Source: Rhodocyclales bacterium (GTDB taxonomy: Bacteria > Pseudomonadota > Gammaproteobacteria > Burkholderiales > Rhodocyclaceae). From it: DNA of 64,000 bases. The position numbers were made by a program, and so were the translations under genes. The notes beneath the pieces are model-generated. The model saw nothing but the letters and a program-made list of their open reading frames with translations. It searched no databases and was not told the origin of the DNA. Below are positions 47,794 to 58,120 of the stretch, piece by piece. Where the stretch lies: assembly GCA_016214145.1 (NCBI GenBank), contig JACRPA010000010.1, forward strand, positions 218,550-282,549, written 5' to 3'. Within the stretch, counting starts at the first letter, position 1, and the number at the start of each line of letters is the position of its first letter.

Positions 47794-48552
47794 TTACCCG
47801 AAATAGCAGAGGGAGAACAGCTCGCTTTGGCTGGCGATTCCAAGCTTGGCGTAGGCCCGCCTGCGGTAGGTGATGACGCTGCTGGAGGTGATCCCCAGGT
47901 CGAGGGCGATGGCTTCGGATGTCATCCCGATCAGGATGCGTGCCGCGATCTCGATCTCCCGCTGTGTGAGCCGCTTCTGGATGGTCGAGAGGCGCTGCGC
48001 CAGTTCGGACACCCGCTCGATCCGGTCGGCCACGACAAGATTCCTGTAGGTGATCTCGTCGTGCTTCACGGACAGCGCCGCAAGAACCGGGGCATGACCG
48101 AGAACGGCCTGCGCCTCGGACTCCGAGAACGGACCGGTATCCGCGCAGCGATACAGGTTGATGCAATACAGGAAGTTTCCGGTGGGCGCGATAATGCTCA
48201 GGCGATCGATGAGCCCCGGAGTCTCGTAGCAGTGGTAGCGGTAGTTCTCGTCGGTCAGCTGCTGCGGGCGCAGGCGCCGGAACTGGGGGCCCTGCCCGCG
48301 GCAGGCGGCCTGCCAGGCCGCCTGATTCGGATCCGAGCGGAAATACCGGCGTTCATAGACATCCTTGACGTGCTTGCCGTTGATCCTGGCCGAATCCCGC
48401 GTCGCCGATGCGATGATGCGTGCCTGCGATCCCCGGTCGAAGCGGATGACGGCGGCGTGATCGACGGTAGTGACGGAATTGACGCTGGCCAGCAAGCCCG
48501 CGCGAAAGCCGCTCGTTCCCAAGCCGGCGATAATGCATTCCAGACCATGCAT
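47794..48552 (-). CDS. LuxR-type transcriptional regulator
   Basis: A 252-residue regulator from ATG 48552 with an AGGAGG site. The C-terminal GerE/LuxR helix-turn-helix is TQREIEIAARILIGMTSEAI followed by DLGITSSSVITYRRRAYAKL. The N-terminal 180 residues are a GAF-like or unassigned sensor region without autoinducer-binding hallmarks. It lies 121 bases upstream of, and co-directional with, the ferredoxin-flavoprotein-tct operon and is its likely activator. Close relatives often control catabolic clusters. Confidence 0.85.
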   Translation of the reverse strand: MHGLECIIAGLGTSGFRAGLLASVNSVTTVDHAAVIRFDRGSQARIIASATRDSARINGKHVKDVYERRYFRSDPNQAAWQAACRGQGPQFRRLRPQQLTDENYRYHCYETPGLIDRLSIIAPTGNFLYCINLYRCADTGPFSESEAQAVLGHAPVLAALSVKHDEITYRNLVVADRIERVSELAQRLSTIQKRLTQREIEIAARILIGMTSEAIALDLGITSSSVITYRRRAYAKLGIASQSELFSLCYFG

Positions 48553-48675
48553 AGACTCAACCTCCTACCGCATTTGGCGAGTATGTTATATGGCTCTTGT
48601 GGGGGGGTTGTCCTTCGTTTATTTTGAATATTACTTGCAAACCCGCGCTTGCAGTTAACCGGGTTTGTCGTGGAT

Positions 48676-48867
48676 TCAATTTACGATTCTGCGTGCAGGC
48701 TCATTGTTGATCAGCACCTCCGGCTTCTGTCTTTCGAAATCTCCGACGGTCCTCTCTGGATCGGTCGACGCAACGACATTGTCGAACTCGTCGCGCAGCA
48801 GCCCCCTGACCAGATCCGCGTCGGCGGTGATCTCCGTCGCAACCAGGATCCGGGCCTAGTTGGTCAT
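48676..48867 (-). pseudogene. Broken receiver-domain gene fragment
   Basis: The frame on the minus strand starts ATG-ACC-AAC and then meets a TAG at codon 4. It continues in frame as ARILVATEITADADLVRGLL and DEFDNVVASTDPERTVGDFE, then QKPEVLI before a TGA. This is the first half of a receiver domain (strand, acidic pocket region, helix, strand up to PEVLI). The phosphoacceptor region is lost. The ATG overlaps the TGA of the REC-EAL gene (ATGA), so it was once the next gene of that operon. Confidence 0.7.
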
Positions 48868-50066
48868 CGGGGAGTTGAGATCAATTCGCTGCGGCGGCTT
48901 TCCCAGTCCTTCATCCAGCCTGCAATGTCAGCCCCCGGCATCGGTTTGGCGATGAAGTAGCCCTGCGCCAGGTCGCAGCCGGTCAGGCGCAGGAAATCCC
49001 AGTCGTCCCGGTCCTCAACGCCTTCGGCGACGGTCTTCATGCCGAGCTGCTGTGCCATGGCGAGGCTCGCCTCGAAGATGGCGCGAAGCGAGGCGTCGCG
49101 AGAGGCCCCGTGGACGAAGCTCTGGTCGATCTTGAGTTCGTCGAAGGGGATGTCGCGCAACTGGGCGAGCGAGGAGTGGCCGGTGCCGAAATCGTCGATG
49201 GACAAGCCGATGCGCTTCAGACGCAGGCGCGAGAGAATATCCATGGCCGCCACCGGATCCTTCATCAGCCGGCTCTCGGTCACTTCCAGCACGAGGCTTG
49301 TCAAAGGAAGGTCCACCTTGCGTACCTCGCGCGCGACGAAATCCGGGAATTCCAGCGCCGCCAGGTTGTCCATGGAGACGTTCACCGCCACATGCAGGAA
49401 GTACCCCAAGTCGCGCCAGGCGCGCGCCTGACGCAGGGAGGCGGCAAGCACCACGCGCGTCATGTCGTCGATGAGGCCGTGTTCTTCCGCCAGGGAAATG
49501 AACTGGTCGGGAAACACCAGTCCGTCCTGCGGGTGCCGCCAGCGCACCAGGGTCTCCACCCCCGACACCGCGCCGGATGCGATATCGACTTTGGGCTGGT
49601 AATAGTTGATCAGCTCTCCCTCAGCGATGGCGCGCCATAATTCATCGAGTTCGTAGGTCTTGCGGGCGGTGCGCGGGGTCTTGGCGGCACGGGTCAGATG
49701 TTTCTCCAGCACTTGCCGCAGCCGTTCCGGCAATACGGGCTTGTGCAAGACACCGAGCACCTTCAAGCGGTGCGCGTGAGCCAGCTTCTCAACGGTTTGT
49801 ATGATCCGCTCGTCTTCACCGCTTACCAGCACCAACCCTCCTGCGTAGCCGAGGCGCGCCAGGTGGCGCACGAACTCCACCCCGTCCATCCGGGGCATTT
49901 GCAGATCGCAGAAGATCAGACCGATTGTTTCCTTGCCGTCTTCCAGTACGGCCAGGGCGTCGTGGCCCTGCTCGCAGGCGATGACATCCTCGAAGCCCAG
50001 ATTCGCCAATTGGCGTTCCAGCAGCTTCAGGGCGAAGGGTTCGTCGTCGACGATCAGGGTCTTCAT
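48864..50066 (-). CDS. REC-EAL response regulator, cyclic-di-GMP phosphodiesterase
   Basis: A 400-residue protein from ATG 50066 with a GGAGAGG site. The N-terminal receiver has VDDEPFA and phosphoacceptor Asp in FCDLQMPRMDG. The C-terminal EAL domain reads ETLVRWRHP instead of EALVRW, and keeps NVSMDNL, EVTESRL, DDFGTGHSSL, KIDQSFV and EGVED, so metal binding and catalysis look intact. It is 14 bases after the hybrid kinase gene, which ends in an Hpt domain, making the kinase its probable phosphodonor. Confidence 0.88.
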   Translation of the reverse strand: MKTLIVDDEPFALKLLERQLANLGFEDVIACEQGHDALAVLEDGKETIGLIFCDLQMPRMDGVEFVRHLARLGYAGGLVLVSGEDERIIQTVEKLAHAHRLKVLGVLHKPVLPERLRQVLEKHLTRAAKTPRTARKTYELDELWRAIAEGELINYYQPKVDIASGAVSGVETLVRWRHPQDGLVFPDQFISLAEEHGLIDDMTRVVLAASLRQARAWRDLGYFLHVAVNVSMDNLAALEFPDFVAREVRKVDLPLTSLVLEVTESRLMKDPVAAMDILSRLRLKRIGLSIDDFGTGHSSLAQLRDIPFDELKIDQSFVHGASRDASLRAIFEASLAMAQQLGMKTVAEGVEDRDDWDFLRLTGCDLAQGYFIAKPMPGADIAGWMKDWESRRSELISTPR

Positions 50067-50080
50067 CGGCCTCTCCATGG

Positions 50081-53000
50081 TTACGAGTACGGTTTTGCCA
50101 GCCATGCGCCGATCTCGGTTTCGGCGACCGCCAGGGCGGCTTCGAATCTCGACATGCCTTTCGAGATGGCCGCCTTGTCTCCGGCGCGGCCGGCGTTCTC
50201 CAGTTCGCCGCACACGTCGCCCAACGCCAGTGCCCCGACCGAGCGGGACGAGGATTTCAGTTTGTGCGCGATGGCGCCGACTTGCGGTGCATCGCCCGTG
50301 GCCTGAGCTGCATGCAACTCCTTGCTCAGAAGCCGGGTCGAAACAAGGTAGTCGCCGAGAAACTCGCGCACGGTTTCGTCGTCATCGCCGATCAAGCTCT
50401 TCAGCACCGCCACATTGAAAGCGGGTATTGCCGCGCGATCCTGCGTGGTTTGCCGGGAATCCGCGGTAACCGCATTGCCATTGGCCTTGGGCAGCCATTT
50501 TTCCAGCGCGGCACGGAGAAGATGGAGTTGCACCGGCTTGGTTAGGTATTCGTCCATGCCGGCGGCGCGGGCGCGATTCGCTTCGCCGCGCAGCGCGTTG
50601 GCCGTAAGCGCCAGGATCGGTATGCGCCGATGCCCGATCTCTTCTTTGCGGATGGTCCCGGCCAGCGTATAGCCATCCATCTCCGGCATGTGCAGGTCGG
50701 TGAGGAGCAAGGCATAGCTTCCCTCGCGCCACAGCCGCAAGGCCTCTGCGCCGTTGCTGGCGACTTCTGCGGCGTAGCCGAGCAGGCCCAGCTGTTGCAA
50801 AATAACTTTCTGATTGATGTCGTCGTCTTCGGCGATGAGGATCAAGCGTCCCTGGGTGCGGGCCTCCGCAATGCTGTAGGGCGCGGCGTCTTCATCGACC
50901 AAGCTCTCGGTGCTTTTGTGGAATATCTCCGGCGAAGCCCGGCCCGCGGCCACCGCCACGGCGCGGATCAGGGTCTGGCGCCGCAGCGCGTCGCCATCCA
51001 GTGTGACCATGTCCGGGTTCTCCACCCGGGCGCGTCGGCGCCGGCCGCGCGTGATCAACAGTTGGTGAACGTTCGAGGTGGCGGCGAAAGCCCTCTCCTG
51101 CGCAGATCGCTCGTGTCCCGCGTATCGCAACACAACGACCGTACCTGCGACACTGGTTGCCGCTTGAGCCGCTTCATTCACATTGGCTACCAGATTCACG
51201 TGAGCGCCGGCATGGACCAGATACTCGCGCAAGTCTTCGGCATGGAGTTGATTGCTTTGCACAATGATGCAGTCCAGCCCGGAAAGATCCGGCTGGGCGC
51301 GGACTGGCTGCTCGGGGGCCGGATCGAAGGGGAGCTTGACGCTGAAGGTGGAACCGGCTCCGGGCGTGCTTTCGACGGCGATATCCCCTTGCATCATGTC
51401 GACCAGGCGCTTGCAAATGGCCAGCCCCAGCCCGGTGCCGCCAAACCGCCGGGTGGTCGAGACCTCCGCCTGCGTGAAGGGGGTAAAAAGGCCCCCCACC
51501 GTTTTGGCCGCCATGCCGATGCCGTTGTCGGCGATGCTGAAGGCCAGCAGCAGCGGAGAGGTCTGCGCAACCTCCACCCGCACCGACACGCGCCCCTGTT
51601 TCTCCGGCCTGCCGGCGGAGAACTTGAGGGCGTTGCCGACCAGGTTGTAGAGAATCTGACGCAATCGCACATCGTCGGAGAGCACCCGCTCCGGGATTTG
51701 GGGGGAAATGAACAGGGAGAGGTCCACGCCCCTGCGCGCGGCGACCGGAACGAGCGAATTACAGAGGCTCTCGACGAGATCGGCAACCGAAATCGGAGCC
51801 CGCTCCAATTCCAGCTTGCCGGCCTCGATCTTGGAGAAATCCAGGATGTCGTCGATGATGCCCAGCAGGGTGGCGGCGGATTCCCGGATGGTGCCGACCA
51901 GGTCGGTCTGGTGTTCGGTCAGACGGCTGTGTGCCAGCACGTCCACCATGCCGATGACGCCGTTCATCGGGGTGCGGATTTCGTGGCTCATGGTTGCCAA
52001 AAAGGCCGACTTGGCCCGGTTGGCCTGCTCGGCGTCTTCCCGCGCCTGGGTCAGTTCGGCGACGAACCGCTTGTGCTCGCGGATGTCGCGCAGGGTGCCG
52101 ATGAACAGACGCTCTCCGCGAATCGTGAACTCGCTGACGGCCAGATTGAGGGGAATCAGATGGCCGTCCTTATGCAGCCCTTCGACTTCGCGACCGGCGC
52201 CGATGATGTGCGCCACCCCGGTATCGATGTAGCGCTTCAGATAACCGTCGTGCCTGCTGCGATGCGGCTCCGGCATGAGGATAGAGACGTTGTGGCTGAT
52301 GAGCTCATCGGCGGTATAGCCCAACATCCGTTCCAGCATTGGATTGACGCTGCGGACGATGCCGCGCGAGTCGATGGTGATGACGCAGTCGAGAAGATTG
52401 TCGAAGAGCGCTTGGAGTTCCTCTTCGCTGTTATAGAGGGCCTCGAGCGCGGCGGTGCGCTCGCCGATGCGGCGTTCGAGATCCGCGTTCAGCCTGCGGA
52501 TTTCCTCATCGGCAGCATGCTGACGGGTCACGTCGCGCGCCGTGGCGAACATGTATTTCCCTTGCGGAACGGACCGCCACGACAACAGACGCCAGGAGCC
52601 GTCCTTATGTCGGTAACGGTTCTCGAAATTGAGGACTTTTTCGCCGGAATCGATCTGTTTCCTGACTTCATGCATCGTGGCGGCATGGTCGTCCGGATGC
52701 ACGAAGTCGATAAGCGGGCGCGACAGCATCTCCTCGGCGCTCCAGCCGAGCGTCTCCGCAAACGCCGGATTGACGCGCTTGAAGTATCCGTCCGCGCCGG
52801 AAATGCACAACATGTCCAACGACAAACTGAAAAACCGATCAAGTTGCGCCTCGGCTTCCTTGCGATCCGTAATGTCCTGCAGCAGCACCAGTCCGGCGGG
52901 ATGCCCTTCGTGCTCGTAGGGCACTGCGGTGGACTCTCCATAGAACATGGACTGGTCCAACCGCAGCCATTGCGCTTCGAGAGGAGGTGTGGCCAGCCGA

Positions 53001-55327
53001 TCCTCGTTGATGCGCCGGATGCGCTCGCTGGCGACGTTGCGACTGTCGGGATGGAGGAAGTTGAGCAGCGGTTGTCCCAGCAGATCCGATTGGGTAAGCC
53101 CGCCCAGCAGGGACACCGCCTTTTGGTTCAGAAAGACGATCTGGCCTTCGCACTGCACGAGCATGCCGTAAGGCGACAGTTCGATGAGCTGGCGGTAGCG
53201 CGCTTCGCTCGCTTGCAGCGCCTGCTCGGCCGCCCGCTCCCAACTCACATCGCGGAATACCAGCACTACGCCGCTGACTCTGCCTGTCGCGTCGCGAATG
53301 GGCGCCGCGCTGTCGGCGATAGCGTGCTCGTCGCCGTTTCGCGAGATGAGCACCGTATGATTGGCCAGTCCGTGAATTTCGCCGCTGCGCAGAACCTCGT
53401 CTATAGGGATGACGGCCGGGAGCCGAGTTTGCTCGTTGATAATGCGGAACACTTCATCCGCCGGCCGCCCCTTTGCTTCCGTCCATGACCAGCCGGTGAG
53501 CTGCTCGGCTACCAGATTCAGGCGTGTGATACGCCCTTGGGCATCGGTGGCCAGCACGCCGTCGCCTATCGACCGGAGCGTGGTTTCGAGGTCCTGTTCG
53601 CTGGCACGCAATGCAGCTTCGGCCGTTTGGCGGGCGTGAAGCTCGGCCTGCAGATCGGCTGTCCGTTCGGCGACCAGGGCGGCGGCAGCTGCATTGCGGC
53701 CAGCGGCGGCCAATATGGCAAAGGCCGCCAGGAACGCCGCAAACACCGAAAAAGCGAGGTACAAGCGCGCCAGGAGACTGGCGCCAGCCTGCCAGTAGGG
53801 GGCGGTCGAGCGCAACTCCAGACGCCAGAGCCGTCCGGCGAATTCCATTTCCCGGCTCAAATCGTAGTGTGTCCCGTCCGGTACTGCTCCTGTCAGCACC
53901 TGGCTCGGCTCGCCGGGACTGACATCGGTAATGCGGAAGGCGAGGTGGCGTTTCTGCGCCTCGTGAGCAAGTGGGGCAAAAAGCTTCCCGATGTCGTACG
54001 CGCCGACGACGAAACCGCGCAGGGCCTCGCGCCGGACTGGTGCCATAGCCGTCCGGGCATCGAAGCCCTGACGATAGACCGGCATGAAGACAAGGATCGC
54101 GGGCTGCCTGGTGCGCAACAACGGCACCATCGCGGCCGCCGCCGCATCCCCGCTGTCGCGTGCCCGATCCATCGCTTTGAGGCGCCTTGCGTCGAAACCG
54201 TGGTCGAGACCGAGCAACACTGCGGTTTTGTCGGCCGGTTCGCTGAATAGGACGGGGAAATGCTCCCGTCCCTTTTCGGCCGTGATTGGACGACCTTCGG
54301 CATCGAGGCTGTAGATGCGATAGCCGTCCGCGACAGCGCGCTGCGCCATCTTCTCAAAGTTTGCGTGTTCCCTTTGCGGTACTCGTGGCGCCCAGTCAAC
54401 GGACTGGATGTCCGGCTGACGAGCGATGTAGGTGTTGTAGGCGGCGAATTCTTTTCGCGTTACCACGTCGCTCGCGTCGAAGAAGCGCTTGATGCCGCGC
54501 AGCGACTCGATTTTTGCAGGAAGAGCGAGGAAGGTGGATTCATGGACTTCCGCCATCAGTTCGGTTGCCGCTTCGCGTGCGCGATTTTCTTCCAGACGGG
54601 CCAAACCCAGGTTGCCCGCCGCGAGCAAAGCGGCGGTGACCAGCAGCGGCAATGCGAGTCGACTGCCCCCACGCTCCCACAGCCAGCGTGTGCCCGGCCA
54701 AGCCAGCAAGGTCAATGGCGTAATTAACAGCACCCCCAGCACATCTCCGGCCCACCAGATCAGCCATTGACTGACAACATCACCCTGCGACAGTCGATTG
54801 AATCCGTAAAGAACGACCATCCCGATGCTGGCCGAAACGAGGCAAGCCAGCGGCCCTCCCAGTAACAGGAAGCGCCACACCTCCTGTTCTCGAACTAGGG
54901 GCATGGGGGCGTCTATGAAGCGCCGCGTCAGCCGCGCACCCAGCAACGCTTGCAGCGTCGATCCGGCGGCGTTGAGCGCTGCAATCGACGCACCCGCGAT
55001 GGACTGATCCAACCAGAGGTCGATGAGAAAGGCGCCTAGCCAGACGCCTGGCCAGCAGCGCGGCCCCCACGCAAGCAGCGCCGCCAGTGCCAATCCAGCG
55101 GCCGGCCAAAGCGGGGAGGCGTAGCCGGACGACAACGCCAGCGCTCTTCCCAACAGGGCCATTGCGAGATATGCGATCGCAATGATTGCATTGCGGATCC
55201 AGAAGTTTCCTGGGCTCGTAATAAGGTCGAGGCCAGCGGTGCTTTGTGGCGCTGACGACTGGATATCTACGCTCTGATTGTGGGACGCATCGGGGCCGGT
55301 CATGTCATCCGCTTGGTGAGCCTTCAC
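50081..55327 (-). CDS. Hybrid sensor kinase: MASE1-CHASE-PAS(4)-HisKA-HATPase-REC-REC-Hpt
   Basis: A 1748-residue protein. GTG 55327 opens the frame; ATG 55303 is an alternative. A MASE1-type membrane region (about residues 45-235) precedes a periplasmic CHASE domain (about 260-500) and another helix. Four PAS domains cover about 580-1110. The kinase core has the His in [17 protein letters not shown], then [18 protein letters not shown] and [14 protein letters not shown] first receiver-like domain (about 1390-1500) lacks the Asp pocket. The second is complete ([24 protein letters not shown]). The Hpt ends the protein with [13 protein letters not shown]. The probable output is phosphotransfer to the downstream REC-EAL protein. 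Confidence 0.92.
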   Translation of the reverse strand: MKAHQADDMTGPDASHNQSVDIQSSAPQSTAGLDLITSPGNFWIRNAIIAIAYLAMALLGRALALSSGYASPLWPAAGLALAALLAWGPRCWPGVWLGAFLIDLWLDQSIAGASIAALNAAGSTLQALLGARLTRRFIDAPMPLVREQEVWRFLLLGGPLACLVSASIGMVVLYGFNRLSQGDVVSQWLIWWAGDVLGVLLITPLTLLAWPGTRWLWERGGSRLALPLLVTAALLAAGNLGLARLEENRAREAATELMAEVHESTFLALPAKIESLRGIKRFFDASDVVTRKEFAAYNTYIARQPDIQSVDWAPRVPQREHANFEKMAQRAVADGYRIYSLDAEGRPITAEKGREHFPVLFSEPADKTAVLLGLDHGFDARRLKAMDRARDSGDAAAAAMVPLLRTRQPAILVFMPVYRQGFDARTAMAPVRREALRGFVVGAYDIGKLFAPLAHEAQKRHLAFRITDVSPGEPSQVLTGAVPDGTHYDLSREMEFAGRLWRLELRSTAPYWQAGASLLARLYLAFSVFAAFLAAFAILAAAGRNAAAAALVAERTADLQAELHARQTAEAALRASEQDLETTLRSIGDGVLATDAQGRITRLNLVAEQLTGWSWTEAKGRPADEVFRIINEQTRLPAVIPIDEVLRSGEIHGLANHTVLISRNGDEHAIADSAAPIRDATGRVSGVVLVFRDVSWERAAEQALQASEARYRQLIELSPYGMLVQCEGQIVFLNQKAVSLLGGLTQSDLLGQPLLNFLHPDSRNVASERIRRINEDRLATPPLEAQWLRLDQSMFYGESTAVPYEHEGHPAGLVLLQDITDRKEAEAQLDRFFSLSLDMLCISGADGYFKRVNPAFAETLGWSAEEMLSRPLIDFVHPDDHAATMHEVRKQIDSGEKVLNFENRYRHKDGSWRLLSWRSVPQGKYMFATARDVTRQHAADEEIRRLNADLERRIGERTAALEALYNSEEELQALFDNLLDCVITIDSRGIVRSVNPMLERMLGYTADELISHNVSILMPEPHRSRHDGYLKRYIDTGVAHIIGAGREVEGLHKDGHLIPLNLAVSEFTIRGERLFIGTLRDIREHKRFVAELTQAREDAEQANRAKSAFLATMSHEIRTPMNGVIGMVDVLAHSRLTEHQTDLVGTIRESAATLLGIIDDILDFSKIEAGKLELERAPISVADLVESLCNSLVPVAARRGVDLSLFISPQIPERVLSDDVRLRQILYNLVGNALKFSAGRPEKQGRVSVRVEVAQTSPLLLAFSIADNGIGMAAKTVGGLFTPFTQAEVSTTRRFGGTGLGLAICKRLVDMMQGDIAVESTPGAGSTFSVKLPFDPAPEQPVRAQPDLSGLDCIIVQSNQLHAEDLREYLVHAGAHVNLVANVNEAAQAATSVAGTVVVLRYAGHERSAQERAFAATSNVHQLLITRGRRRRARVENPDMVTLDGDALRRQTLIRAVAVAAGRASPEIFHKSTESLVDEDAAPYSIAEARTQGRLILIAEDDDINQKVILQQLGLLGYAAEVASNGAEALRLWREGSYALLLTDLHMPEMDGYTLAGTIRKEEIGHRRIPILALTANALRGEANRARAAGMDEYLTKPVQLHLLRAALEKWLPKANGNAVTADSRQTTQDRAAIPAFNVAVLKSLIGDDDETVREFLGDYLVSTRLLSKELHAAQATGDAPQVGAIAHKLKSSSRSVGALALGDVCGELENAGRAGDKAAISKGMSRFEAALAVAETEIGAWLAKPYS

Positions 55328-55698
55328 TGGGCGGGGCGCGGCCCAGCTTCAATATCATAAACATAGTCAATATCGGGCCTAATGCCAATGGGAAAAGCCG
55401 GCATTTATGTTGCCGATCGCTGGGAGATTGCCATGCTCATCGGATGGGAACTTCGGAACTGGAGTCGCCATCCGCAGCCGATGTGATTCTTGTTAGCGCG
55501 CGGAAGATATATCTAAAGATATACGCGCTGCGATTTTGTCTCGATAAAACCAACCGGTCAGTCTGAGAAAGAGGATATATACCGGGCGCAAACACCTCTC
55601 GGAGCGGTTGATATCCGGGAATATTCGGCCATAATGGGTATGCTTAAGCAATATCTATTTGGTATTGCGGTGCACAAGAGCGCACTGGGAGGGATGGT
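55328..55698. other. Gene-free spacer upstream of the hybrid kinase and nuclease genes
   Basis: These 371 bases lie between divergent genes and must contain both promoters. An AT-rich palindromic string, AGATATATCTAAAGATATA, near 55506-55524, and AT-rich -10-like stretches near 55640 are the only notable features. No coding frame is supported. Confidence 0.5.
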
Positions 55699-56679
55699 AT
55701 GAGGCTCGCATTCATCAATCCAGCCATCGGGCGGTTTTTACGCGGGACGTTTCTTGCCTGCCTTGCGCTGCTGGGGAGCGTCGCATACGCCCGCACCTGC
55801 ACACCGGACGAGAAGGCGGAAGCCGACAAGAAACTCTGGCTCAACAAGCGGGACACCACGGCATCCATCGAACGCCACCTTCCCTGGGGCCACCCAGAGC
55901 CGATCGCCGCAAATACCAATCTGAGAACCCTAGCCCAGCGCGACTACGTGATCGGCTACGATTCTGAGCTGCGGGTGCCTGTATGGACGGCTCATCGGCT
56001 GAACGCCAAGAGCCTGGGGAAGAGCGAGCGGGTGGACTGTTTTCGGCGGGACCCTCGCATCGACGCGCCGGCCGCCTCGCTTCCCAGCGACTACAAGGAG
56101 CCCGTCTTCGACCAGGGACACCTCACGCCGAACGGTGACATGAGCACCGGGCTGGTGCCGGTCATCAACTCCTTTGTGATGTCGAACATGGCACCACAGT
56201 TCTGCCAGTTCAACCGAGGCGTGTGGCAGATACTGGAGGCCTTGATCCGCGTCTGGGTAAAGGACAAGGGCACCCTCTATGTCGTCACGGGCAGTATTTT
56301 CGACCACGACGGCAACGGCCAGCCGGATGCCAGCGCAGATGTGCCGCGCATGAAATCCACGAACGGCAAGACGCGGGTGGCGGTGCCCTCTCACTTCTTC
56401 AAGATCGTGCTTCACCAGCAGGAGGATGGCACCGTGGAGGCGCTGGCCTTCCTGATGCCGCACGACCAGACCGATGTCGCCGGCGACGAGGCTATTCAAT
56501 ACCTCGAGCGGAATCTCAAATCGATAGAGGATATCGAGGCCGTGGCGGGGGTGAAGCTCTTTCCGGAGGTTGCGGGAAGGTATCCGCCGAAGGCGACGGG
56601 TTTGTGGGCGTTCGAAGGCGTCGTGCCGAGGAGCCTGGTGGATGATCGCTGTCGTGCGACCGCGGATTTACCGCGGTGA
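55699..56679 (+). CDS. Secreted DNA/RNA non-specific endonuclease
   Basis: A 326-residue protein with an N-terminal signal peptide (LRGTFLACLALLGSVAYA). It has the beta-beta-alpha-Me nuclease fold of the NUC1/EndoG family. The usual DRGH motif reads FDQGHLTPNGDM, with the general-base His retained at about residue 141. SNMAPQFCQFNRGVW supplies the Mg-binding Asn. The Arg-to-Gln change next to the His is unusual but found in some active relatives. Likely exported to degrade extracellular or phage DNA, or to scavenge nucleic acids. No immunity gene is obvious beside it. Confidence 0.87.
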   Translation: MRLAFINPAIGRFLRGTFLACLALLGSVAYARTCTPDEKAEADKKLWLNKRDTTASIERHLPWGHPEPIAANTNLRTLAQRDYVIGYDSELRVPVWTAHRLNAKSLGKSERVDCFRRDPRIDAPAASLPSDYKEPVFDQGHLTPNGDMSTGLVPVINSFVMSNMAPQFCQFNRGVWQILEALIRVWVKDKGTLYVVTGSIFDHDGNGQPDASADVPRMKSTNGKTRVAVPSHFFKIVLHQQEDGTVEALAFLMPHDQTDVAGDEAIQYLERNLKSIEDIEAVAGVKLFPEVAGRYPPKATGLWAFEGVVPRSLVDDRCRATADLPR

Positions 56680-56804
56680 ACAACACTCCCCCATTTGATT
56701 GAGGACTATTCCCCTTCTGACTTTGCAGCTCAAGTCCATAGGAGGATTACGGAACCCAGACTTATGTGCCGCAGGAAGCTGGACGTTCAAGAGGAGGATG
56801 AAAG

Positions 56805-57110
56805 ATGAGCAAATGGGCTGATTACGGAATTTCGGCTGTCAGATACAACAATGCGCATACCCATATCGAAAAGGTTCGTGCGCATCCGGATAACGTGGAT
56901 ACGATTGGTCCCGCTGCCGAATTCAGCCGAATGGAAGTCGTTTCGGCAATCAAGAAGGGGACAACCTTCGTGACGATTTTTAAAGGCAATGAGGGGAAGT
57001 GGCAAAAGGGCCAGCCCGTCTACATAATTAAAGTGAATGGCGTCGAGTACATTAAAACAGTGGACAATGGAAAAGCTGCGGACAATCTTGAAAACCTTCC
57101 TGAGTTCTGA
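56805..57110 (+). CDS. DUF3892 family small protein
   Basis: A 101-residue soluble protein with an AGGAGG site. The sequence DYGISAVRYNNAHTHIEKV, then MEVVSAIKKGTTFVTI and YIIKVNGVEYIKT, matches what I recall of DUF3892. The family is a compact beta-rich domain of unknown role, common in accessory regions. It follows the nuclease gene by 125 bases, and whether it relates to it is unknown. Confidence 0.68.
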   Translation: MSKWADYGISAVRYNNAHTHIEKVRAHPDNVDTIGPAAEFSRMEVVSAIKKGTTFVTIFKGNEGKWQKGQPVYIIKVNGVEYIKTVDNGKAADNLENLPEF

Positions 57111-57136
57111 CTGAGGAGCAAGCTCTTGGCGTCTCT

Positions 57137-57538
57137 ATGAACCATATTGCGTTGATCGCAGGTTCGATCATCTTCGCATTCTTTACAACCGCTGCACTTG
57201 ATGTTGCGGCGCGTGGTGGAGGTGGCCGTGTCTCGTCTTCCGCCAAATCCAATGGTGGTGCCAAATCTCATTCGCCTTCAGCACCTCGCAGCGGCTATGG
57301 CACACATACCAGCGGTACCGGCACGTCGGGCCATAGTTCAAAAGCCGGACCGGGTACTGGATCGAAAACCGATAGCACAAGTGTTCGCAGTCACGTTCGC
57401 AAAGATGGAACTTATGTTCCTGCCCATCGACGAACGAATCCAGACAAGAACTTCAATAACAATTGGTCGACCAAGTCGAATACCAATCCGTATACCGGGA
57501 AGGAAGGGTCGAAAACAGAACCTCCCAGGAAAAAATAA
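57137..57538 (+). CDS. Secreted Gly/Ser-rich protein with a KDGTYVPAHRRT motif
   Basis: A 133-residue protein with a signal peptide (IALIAGSIIFAFFTTAALDVAA), a low-complexity Gly/Ser/Thr-rich middle, and a conserved end: VRSHVRKDGTYVPAHRRTNP then NNNWSTKSNTNPYTGKEGS. That C-terminal motif recurs in small exported proteins of phages and proteobacteria with no assigned function. It starts 26 bases after the DUF3892 gene. Confidence 0.72.
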   Translation: MNHIALIAGSIIFAFFTTAALDVAARGGGGRVSSSAKSNGGAKSHSPSAPRSGYGTHTSGTGTSGHSSKAGPGTGSKTDSTSVRSHVRKDGTYVPAHRRTNPDKNFNNNWSTKSNTNPYTGKEGSKTEPPRKK

Positions 57539-57682
57539 AGAAGGTCGTTATGAGAGGTATCGCTCCAACCTGGTTGCTTCCTCTCAGGTTCTTGGGCAGG
57601 AGAACGCTGCTGCCTTCGCTATCCGATCATCAAGCCCTTCAGCATGCTCGGACCATTCCAAGCAGCATAAGACGACACAGAT

Positions 57683-57973
57683 TTAGCACCCATACCGCTT
57701 CCGTCCATTGACGATCCGATATCTGCCGCCCCGCGGTCCGGTATAGCAGGTGTTATCGACTTGAGCGGCGGGTGGCGGATTGGTCAAGTTGCTCCGGGGA
57801 ACTGCCTGAGCGTTGCTCGGGGGTTGAACAGCGGCGCGGTGACAGTGATATTCGCCCGTCTTCCGGTTGGTGTGGCAGCCGTTCTTATCGAGTCCTCCGC
57901 CGTGAGCCGACGAAAGGGTGGAATAGCCGCTGGCGAAGACGGCAAGCATGATGCACCAAGTGGCGTTTCTCAT
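57683..57973 (-). CDS. Small exported protein with a YHCH metal-binding-like motif
   Basis: A 96-residue protein with a signal peptide ending about STLSSA. HGGGLDKNGCHTNRKTGEYH continues to CH, a His/Cys arrangement seen in YHYH-type small exported proteins and suited to metal binding. The tail has a Pro-rich linker and a CYTGPRGGRYRIVNGRKRYGC end, probably disulfide-bonded. It converges on the Gly/Ser-rich protein gene. Function unknown. Confidence 0.7.
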   Translation of the reverse strand: MRNATWCIMLAVFASGYSTLSSAHGGGLDKNGCHTNRKTGEYHCHRAAVQPPSNAQAVPRSNLTNPPPAAQVDNTCYTGPRGGRYRIVNGRKRYGC

Positions 57974-58120
57974 CTTTCACTCCTTTCCATCCTGAATCGG
58001 CGAATCGGAACATCAAGACGAACACAACCGCGTAACGCTGTATGCAATAGTAATACAAATAGTGGTGACGGGGTGCCCCGAATTAATGCACAGGCAATCC
58101 AGCTATCGTTGCCGTTCTGT

